Assembly (NCBI GenBank): GCA_905178155.1
Contig: CAJINV010000047.1
Location: 4,536 to 37,077, forward strand
Direction of reading: 5' to 3'
Length of the DNA stretch: 32,542 bases
DNA from: Amoebophrya sp. A120
Taxonomy: Eukaryota > Sar > Dinophyceae > Syndiniales > Amoebophryaceae
Shown here: in pieces, positions 27,701 through 32,542 of the stretch
Numbering within the stretch: the stretch's first letter is position 1
Layout of the letters: every line of letters begins with the position of its first letter
The notes under the pieces: model-generated
What the model saw: the letters and a program-made list of their open reading frames with translations, nothing else
What the model was told of the DNA's origin: nothing
Databases searched by the model: none
Program-made: the position numbers and the translations under genes

Positions 27701-29457
27701 GGATCCCAGATCCGGTCTTCGAACGAACGGAGCATGGTATCAGCGCCGGGCGCGGTTGGGAAACGAATACCGAATTCGAAAGGAACAGAAATGTGGTTCA
27801 GGAAGCCATGCGCCGCACTCTGTTCGTTCCTTTTCTTTGCTCGACTGCCTTGCTTTTGCAAGAAAGAATCTCCACCCCGAGAAGCGCCGTCCGGCTCAGC
27901 TTGTTCTGCGTTTTCAAACACCCGGCCGTGCATTTCCGTATGGTTTACGCCTCCCACGGGAAAGCCGAATCTGGGGTTGTTCAAAAAGCCCAACTATCCA
28001 AGAGAATTGCCCCCTCATCTGTACCAGTACCGCAAGCTAAGCGCGTAAACAACAGTTCGTAATTGATTTCAACAGTCCGTATCATACATCCACGATGTCA
28101 ATATTCCAGCGCTTTATTTGTGAGAAAAATTTTGAGGGAATTTTCGAGAAAATGTGCGCTGTCGGAGCGGTCCGCGTAACACAAGCAGAGAACTGCTGAA
28201 ATTGTACAAGCGAGCTCTTTCTGTGGTGCACCGCGTCGGCCTTTTGGTGCGAGTCAAAAAAGTAGCGCACCAAGATATGAGTCTGCAGTGAAATACGAAT
28301 CGGATATTCCCCTTCTTTTGCAGGGTGTTATCGAGACAGAACATGACCTGGGCAGTATTTTTGCTGCGCATAAGGATATTTGGCGTAGGCAAGTCGTTCT
28401 GCAAAGGCTTGCTGCAAGAGTATTCCTAGATGAGCGGCAATTTTCGAGATAGCACCACTCCATCCACTGCAGCCTGCTGGAAGCTGCTTCCAGCCACGCT
28501 AGCGGCCACCTCCGCTAGCACGCCACTCTCAGCATCGGCAAAATTCAAATCGAACGTCACCCGCCGGGACACAATGACGAGAGGAGTACGGGTGAGAGTT
28601 ATTCCCTCAAAATCTCGTACATAAGGTATGCGGTGCACGTGGAGTGCGTTTTTGATGGAATCTGCGAATGCCACCTGGTTCTCTTCACTATCCAGGCCGT
28701 ATGTGTCGGGCCACTCCCATACTAGAGCATCAAGAATCTTGCAATGCGGCTCGTCACTTCCGGAGGCGCAATTCGGCACGTAATGCAGCACCCGAACGGC
28801 GAATTTGTAAAGAATTTCACGCTCGACGGGCTCTGTCTCGGTTAGTTGGGCTGCACTTTGCGCCGCCACGCGTTCCCTGCGCAGCGCATCAATTTCTTCT
28901 TCTGCATTTTCGCCGACCCCTTTTCTGTGGTTTTCCTGCAAAAACGAAGAGCCAGCGACGTCGGAAGAGACGTTCAGCCCAAGAATCGTGATTGCTCGGG
29001 TTTCGACCTGCACGCCGTCCATGCCGATAGCGTCTCCGTCCCAATCGCGGAGGCCCGCGAGAAAGCTCGCAACTCCGCCTTCTACTGCATGGGTAAAATT
29101 TGCAACGGTTTGATTTAGTTTGAGAATTTCGCCGCTATCCAGGGGAACCTTTGACAAATCAAAATTTGCAGCTTGCACGAGCGTTGCGTCCCGCACGACA
29201 TGCTCGTCCAAGAGCAGTTTCACTCGAAACTCACGGAGAAGAACCCGGGCGCTTGGCATAGCTTTCGGATGAACCGCTTCCCAGAGCGCGACCGTTCCAG
29301 CGGCGTCCGCGCTAGCATCCACCGCCGACGGCGACGATGGTAGGTCTGAAGTGGCCTCTGTCAAAAATGCTCCTACCCGGTTGGAAGCAAGGACCACGCA
29401 GACAAACGGCAACAGGACGCGGATGGGTCTAGTAAGGCCCATAGTGGTTGCTGTCAT
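18702..29457 (-). CDS. giant secreted modular protein, ~3243 aa, deiodinase-like modules
   Basis: Four exons, 29457-28456, 27993-25010, 24681-19341 and 19106-18702, sum to 9732 nt and stay in frame to a TAG stop. The N-terminus has a signal peptide (VLLPFVCVVLASNRVGA, residues 14-30). About nine alpha modules (R-x-L/M-x-F ... L-N-x-T ... F-L ... SFLQ) alternate with about nine beta modules (V-x-I-x-F-x-F-x-I ... W ... GLS ... D-T-x-T-P). Several long alpha modules carry Asp-rich loops such as DRDGDG or DWDGD. Three thioredoxin-fold, deiodinase-like modules lie at residues ~1202-1425, ~2225-2475 and ~2532-2782. Linkers are a GQP repeat (~517-564), Glu/Pro/Ala-rich (~766-824) and mucin-like Ser/Thr-rich (~2815-2908). 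The C-terminal exon ends in basic residues and no membrane segment is seen. It is probably secreted or a surface/vesicle protein, possibly a processed polyprotein; substrate and role are unknown. Two introns interrupt modules whose paralogues are intact. Confidence 0.9.
19107..19340 (-). mobile_element. introner-like intron with TTATCAA..TGAACA termini, AT-AG boundary
   Basis: Intron of 234 nt near the 3' end of the giant gene. The minus-strand 5' end reads ATTATCAAAATGAACATAG and the plus-strand read of the 3' end is CTTTATCAAGCTGAACACAG, a clear inverted repeat. Frames are GCC before and AGC CCC GGA after, giving a phase-0 junction: ATTATC...GATAAAG, an AT-AG intron. No GT donor lies at the junction. 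Reading through would add about 58 residues, partly hydrophobic, before a stop, so a retained-intron isoform with a membrane-like tail is conceivable. Confidence 0.75.
19945..20225 (-). other. mucin-like Ser/Thr-rich linker in the giant protein
   Basis: About 94 residues (roughly 2815-2908) dominated by Thr, Ser, Ala and Pro, with several N-x-S/T sequons (NET, NVT, NAS). The composition suggests an extended, O-glycosylated extracellular spacer. It separates the third deiodinase-like module from the last alpha module. Confidence 0.8.
20325..21080 (-). other. deiodinase-like thioredoxin-fold module 3
   Basis: Residues ~2532-2782, uninterrupted. The order is: a Cys-rich lead (CPANAGFECF), DPYRGPE, the strand and active-site-like loop KPLLLHFATSDC, LQFLTVVPFRD, a further Cys, LLQDTPYVA, RMQGQLYSRFGVG, KEQVVAFTKDG and a closing MKWAEYD. 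The H-F-[AG]-T-x-x-C arrangement matches the N-F-G-S-x-T-U/C loop of iodothyronine deiodinases by position; assignment is by my reading, not a profile search. The Cys codon is TGC. Confidence 0.55.
21245..21996 (-). other. deiodinase-like thioredoxin-fold module 2
   Basis: Residues ~2225-2475, uninterrupted. It has the same element order as module 3: GYGYRCYPSSDPYQGP, QPLILHFATSEC, VQFLTIIPFR, LLQDTPYVAM, RMQGEFYNKFAVG, KEQVVAFTKFGDNYAM and MTWNEYNRAG. A single Cys occupies the presumed peroxidatic/Sec position and there is no CxxC pair. Confidence 0.55.
24395..25392 (-). other. deiodinase-like thioredoxin-fold module 1, split by an intron
   Basis: Residues ~1202-1425 across exons 2 and 3: KYHCYPSEDPYQGP, KPLVVHFGTIYCP, VQFVTVLPFQN, then the intron at 24682-25009, then NYKLLQDTPYVA, MKGEFYGKFGVS, KEQVVGFTGAEG and MQWEYYNRGG. 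FGTIYCP is the closest of the three to the deiodinase FGSxTU/CP signature. Confidence 0.55.
24682..25009 (-). mobile_element. introner-like intron, CTATC...GATAG, non-canonical boundary
   Basis: Intron of 328 nt inside deiodinase-like module 1. The minus-strand 5' end reads CTATCAAAAGTAACTC and the plus-strand read of the 3' end is CTATCACGAACAAAAGTAAA, sharing CTATCA and AAAAGTAA. Upstream frame CAC GT and downstream frame A CCT ACC fit removal of CTATC...GATAG; the obvious GT at CAC|GTCTATC does not keep frame with that AG. Modules 2 and 3 have no intron at the matching place. Confidence 0.8.
26004..26520 (-). repeat. recent intragenic duplication, copy B (768-bp spacing)
   Basis: About 517 bases nearly identical to 26772-27288, offset by exactly 768 bases (256 codons). 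Within the core I count about four differences, which encode an almost unchanged alpha plus beta module pair (residues ~826-998). Confidence 0.95.
26525..26700 (-). repeat. Glu/Pro/Ala/Val-rich linker repeat
   Basis: Short imperfect repeats of the kind PAEPVVEPAEP and AKPVEKPAEP, coded by recurring CCGGTTCTGCCGG-type words on the plus strand. It forms the linker between the two copies of the 768-bp duplication and probably served as the recombination tract. Confidence 0.85.
26772..27288 (-). repeat. recent intragenic duplication, copy A (768-bp spacing)
   Basis: Upstream (N-terminal) partner of 26004-26520, coding residues ~570-742 (SREMRFVVSINKTV ... LPETNQQLLADQWPATDG). Near-identity at silent sites as well as coding sites indicates very recent duplication or gene conversion. 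Confidence 0.95.
27305..27448 (-). repeat. 12-bp minisatellite coding (D/G)GQP, 12 units
   Basis: Twelve units of GGTTGCCCGTCC or GGTTGCCCGCCC on the plus strand, giving DGQP or GGQP on the minus strand. The variants are ordered: five D, five G, two D. One G unit carries GCCA instead of GCCC. Copy number is likely to vary between strains. Confidence 0.95.
27994..28455 (-). mobile_element. introner-like intron, CTATC...GATAG, GT-AG possible
   Basis: Intron of 462 nt. The minus-strand 5' end GTGCTATCTCGAAAATTGCC and the plus-strand read of the 3' end CTATCCAAGAGAATTGCC are inverted repeats, each followed by a CTCATCT segment. Removal of GTGCTATC...GGATAG gives a phase-0 junction reading AVDGV then LGFLNN. 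This reproduces the GVLxFLN core found uninterrupted in three other alpha modules of the same protein, so both the junction and the insertion are well supported. Confidence 0.9.
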
Positions 29458-30442
29458 TCTCTGGGATTTCGTCGATTTCTGATAATCACAAATAGATTCT
29501 ATTGCGCTATTCTGGAAAGGAGGTTGGTTCCCAGGAGGAATCGGGAATCAAAACACTCCGCCCTGCCGCACGTCATTTTCCTCGTGAGGCATCGTGTCCT
29601 TTTTTTTTTCGTATGATTCTACGGGAGGGGGGGATAGTCAAACGGTCTGGGTTTGCGCAAGTTTCTTCTCCAAAGAGCAGCGCATCCCCCTGGAACATCA
29701 ACATTTTGTCATGAAAAATAACATGCGTTAGTTTTGTGAAATCACGGCACAGGACGTTTTGGTGTGACTTCGCACGGGTACGAGCGAACGACGAGGTGTT
29801 GGACGAGCACCAAAAGTGAACGAGACGGACACTGTATTCCACGCATGCACGGCGGGTGACGTATACTCAAAGGCTCATGCGTTTACGACCAAGACAAGCA
29901 TGGCAGGAAAAAGTACGCCTGCGGCTAGTACCTCATCGCGCTCTCACGGTGCGAGGTTTTATTTTAGTCGGCCGGTCTGGTTCGAGCGTGCGCCACGCTT
30001 TCGCTTTTGCGACATGAACGATGCGAGGCTTAGCAAACAAGCAAGAACGTAGGCTGCGATACGGTAGCACTAGGCAAGCCGTTAGCAATTGCAACGGGTG
30101 CTGCGGTTACATTCGCGAAAATGCGATCAAACACTCACTCGACAATGACGCTCCAGCGGCATCCTTCCAGGACAGAAGAACAAGCCTCCAAGCTGGCCCG
30201 TGTTTGCCTCACACGGTAACTTGTCCAGCGGATACACTATCCCCTTGCATGCGATAACAACTGCGGTTTTGGCTCCTCGTTCACCTCTATCGACGGGTCA
30301 TGTCATGGCGAGTGTTGGATATGCAACTTGCAGATCTTGTGCACTGAGCAAACGACAGAGCTATCTTGTGCTAATTGATGTGAAAATGAAGCAACCTATC
30401 CTGAGTACCTGGTTTTGAGGCTCCCCAAATAAGTGAAATACC
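29458..30442. other. upstream region of the giant gene, no gene seen
   Basis: No convincing coding frame. Just before the ATG at 29457 the minus strand reads AAATCCCAGAGAATG, offering AG sites that could serve as spliced-leader acceptors if the organism trans-splices. No strong pyrimidine tract is seen. A T10 run lies near 29599 and a G7 run near 29627. Confidence 0.4.
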
Positions 30443-30885
30443 GTGAACTTTTTCCACTCATAAAAGCGAATTTCTGAAATTTTGCGGATATTGTACAATC
30501 ATAAAAATAAAATTTTGAAATTTCGCGGATATTGTACAATCATAAAAATAAAATTTTAAAATTTCGCGGATCCTGTTCGCCACAAAGTGGAATTTTGAGT
30601 ATATTGCTCGGATTCTATGCTCCAAAAGAGAACATTTCGAAATCTCATCGATCCTCTTCCCTTATAGAAGCGAAGTTTTGATATTTCGCGGATTCTGTGG
30701 ACCCATAAAAATAAGATTTTCAAATTTCGCGGATTTTGTTGATCTATAAAAAAGAACACTGTCGAAGTGATATCCAAATCCAAATCCAATAAAAAGTAAA
30801 AACTGTATGATTCTCATGCGAACAAAGATTTGGAAATTGTCTGAATTTTGTGTCCGGATAGAAATAAAATTTTGAAATTTCGCGG
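30443..30885 (+). repeat. ~41-bp AT-rich degenerate tandem repeat
   Basis: Units resemble CATAAAAATAAAATTTTGAA followed by ATTTCGCGGATATTGTACAAT. GCGGAT starts at 30484, 30525 and 30566, a 41-base period, and more diverged units continue to about 30885 (GAAATTTCGCGG recurs at the end). The first two or three units are nearly identical and the rest are decayed. Confidence 0.85.
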
Positions 30886-31041
30886 TTTAGATTCACAGTG
30901 ATGGCATGCAACTGTGGCGATATTGGGGTGCACGCCAGCAGCAGGTGCATCGTTCACCTGTGATGGTGACGCTGTTGGCGGTCGCGCTTCGCGGCCGTAC
31001 GTTCATCGCAGACCCCGTCGTTCGGTTCTCGTACAAAAACG

Positions 31042-31102
31042 CGTGGGTACCGCTCGCGCGCCATCTTTCTTCTTTCGCTTAGGCGCGAGGGCGAGAACCG
31101 CC
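31042..31102 (+). repeat. 61-bp direct repeat, copy 1
   Basis: Segment from CGTGGGTACCGCTCGCGCGC to GAGAACCGCC, repeated at 31425-31485 with two or three substitutions. It is GC-rich with a central TCTTTCTTCTTTC pyrimidine tract. Confidence 0.9.
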
Positions 31103-31424
31103 CCCAAGCAGTGGAATGCACATACTCCTCGTACAAACATCTCGGCGAAATGCGTCAAGTGGAGTGACGTTATGAGTCGCCGAGGAAGACTATTCGTCAC
31201 GGCGGAGAGCATGAGCGCCGTGTATCTTGTTCGTAGTTGTTACTCAGTTAGGACGGGCTGACAGACCCCGGTCCCAAGCTATTGTGATCAGTAGAGTGTC
31301 ACTAGTATTTCTCGCCTCAAACATGTCTCTCGCCTCAAATCTTCAATGCAGATGTTTTCTTTGCCCACCCTCCCACCCGCATCTCCGCTGCGCGGCCACT
31401 CGGTGTCCCTACACCTGAAAAAAT
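31103..31424. other. spacer between the 61-bp repeats, no gene seen
   Basis: No convincing coding frame. TCTCGCCTCAAA is repeated near 31309 and 31327. Confidence 0.4.
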
Positions 31425-31485
31425 CGTGGGTACCGCTCGCGCGCCATCTTTCTTCTTTCACTTAGGCGCGAGGGCGAGGACCGCC
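31425..31485 (+). repeat. 61-bp direct repeat, copy 2
   Basis: Second copy of the 31042-31102 segment, 383 bases away and in the same orientation. Similarity stops sharply on both sides. Confidence 0.9.
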
Positions 31486-32470
31486 TCGAGGGGGCACCCG
31501 CGTGCTGGGAGCCTGGTTTGCGTATGTCTACGGGCTTTCCCTGATACTCCTCGAACGTACCACACGGTAAAGCAAAGTATGGAAATTGCGGAATCTCTAT
31601 GCAGCAGCGGATGTGCTGCCAGGCAAAAATGATTTTAGTTCACACCCTCAGAACTCCTCAGGATAGGAGCATGAGAGTGAGACCGTGCTCTACGACATCA
31701 GGGGCAATCGGTGCTCGCGCAACCGTTTCGCTGTGTCGAAATTGCGGGGTTGCATCTCGCTGGCTCGGAGCCGCTTTGTTGTCGCGCGGTGTTGGCGGTG
31801 TATCGGACTTTCCGGCATCCTCTGCAGTGCAACAGCGGCCTTGTTCGAGGCTACTTACGCCTCGTTTCAACCTGTCGATCCCGGCTACTGGACGCCACTC
31901 GTGCCTGAACAACGTCTGCTCTACACAGACCTTTAGCTACTTACCACAAAGTATGCGATTTTTTACAACGTTAGGGTATCCGGAAGTCTAGATTTTCACG
32001 ACTTAGGTGATTTGAGCAACAAGACTCGACGCAGGGCACGCCTTCCCTGCACTGCAGAGGAAACGCGGCGCGATATGGGTCAACTTTCACTAATAAGCAA
32101 ATTTTCGGGCAAAGAGGCCATTTGGGACGCCGTGCGCGTGTTTTGCGCGCGAACTCCGCGCACGCGAGTGCGCGCAGCTTGCAACTGGCTGGCACAGCAA
32201 AGGCATTCCCGCGGCTGGGATGGTCGCGCGGTCAAGGTTGGTGGTTTTTCTTGGTGGGTCTCCAGTTCCAGTCCGGCGCGATGCGGTCTCGTGTCGTGGT
32301 GGAACAGACGAACCTGGAAGGATGAGTCGGTGAAATCAGAAAACGCAAGATTAGCGAAGAAAGCAAAACCATGGGAGATTAAATGACGACCGATGCCCCC
32401 GTTTTCTGCTTGTGCAGTGACCCGAGTGCGGTCGCGCTCTCCGGCTTGCCTCTCTGACACGTGGCAGCGG
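31486..32470. other. intergenic, no convincing gene
   Basis: Several short open frames overlap on both strands (for example a 132-codon minus frame ending at 32080), but none shows recognisable motifs or a clear coding bias. The stretch separates the minus-strand cluster from the plus-strand tRNA. Confidence 0.35.
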
Positions 32471-32542
32471 GCTCCCATGGTGTAACGGTTAGCACTCTGG
32501 ACTCTGAATCCAGCGATGGCGGTTCAAATCCGCCTGGGAGCT
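32471..32542 (+). tRNA. tRNA-Gln (anticodon CUG)
   Basis: A complete 72-base cloverleaf. The acceptor stem is GCTCCCA with TGGGAGC plus discriminator T. The anticodon arm is CTGGA-CTCTGAA-TCCAG with anticodon CTG, and the T arm is GGCGG-TTCAAAT-CCGCC. Internal promoter boxes are present: A box TGGTGTAACGG and B box GGTTCAAATCC. No intron is present and the CCA is not encoded, as expected for a eukaryotic nuclear tRNA. Being transcribed by RNA polymerase III, it needs no upstream promoter. It lies on the strand opposite to the protein genes. Confidence 0.97.

Noticed and set aside
24997-27993. Separate gene starting at 27993
   Set aside because: That frame begins at a TTG, has no signal peptide, and joins the upstream exon perfectly to rebuild a GVLGFLN motif; it is exon 2 of the giant gene.
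31599-31991. Plus-strand 130-codon frame as a gene
   Set aside because: Three overlapping plus-strand frames are open over the same stretch; composition is unremarkable and no start context or domain supports any of them.
32080-32478. Minus-strand 132-codon frame near the right edge
   Set aside because: It overlaps the 5' end of the tRNA gene on the other strand, starts within it, and has no recognisable feature. Overlapping frames on both strands are equally open.
1-32542. Spliced-leader RNA, snRNA or rRNA genes
   Set aside because: I looked for the dinoflagellate spliced-leader core and for conserved rRNA words and found none; the only RNA gene I can support is the tRNA.

Overview
The window looks like nuclear DNA of a dinoflagellate-lineage protist, most likely a syndinian parasite of the Amoebophrya type. 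This is inference from three things seen here. All convincing protein genes lie on the minus strand, head to tail (about 29.46 kb down to 4.64 kb). Their exons are interrupted by repeated introns with terminal inverted repeats (TIRs). Many of those introns can be removed in frame only at sites that are not GT-AG. As I recall it, the published Amoebophrya genomes were described as having unidirectional gene clusters, mobile 'introner' elements and highly non-canonical splice motifs.

Layout, left to right. 1-4.2 kb is repeat-rich with no convincing gene: a 133-bp satellite at the edge, shorter degenerate repeats, a 132-bp tandem array flanked by ~147-bp direct repeats, and a hexamer-based minisatellite. 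4.64-9.33 kb (minus) holds a five-exon gene for a membrane protein of about 1070 residues. 9.69-16.05 kb (minus) holds a longer gene of about seven or more exons for a protein of unknown function with a signal-like N-terminus. 16.05-18.08 kb is intergenic with small repeats. 18.08-18.49 kb may encode a small basic protein. 18.70-29.46 kb (minus) is the most striking gene: four exons that join exactly in frame into a secreted, modular protein of about 3243 residues. From 29.46 kb to the right edge there is no convincing protein gene, only AT-rich and GC-rich repeats and a complete tRNA-Gln(CUG) on the plus strand at the very end.

The giant protein consists of alternating alpha modules (each ending near an SFLQ-like motif followed by basic residues), beta modules (ending near a D-T-x-T-P motif), and three thioredoxin-fold, deiodinase-like modules, with Gln/Pro/Gly, Glu/Pro/Ala and mucin-like Ser/Thr linkers. 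Two of its three introns interrupt modules whose paralogues in the same protein are uninterrupted at the matching codon, which is direct internal evidence for recent intron gain.

The two left genes share two introner families. Four introns carry a TIR built around TGCAAATATGTCTG, and two carry a TIR built around AAAAACGTC with CCCC nearby. Across families the intron 5' end carries TATC and the 3' end usually carries GATA or CATA just before AG. I cannot assign cellular functions to the two left genes, and splice sites given here are reasoned from reading frames, not from transcripts.
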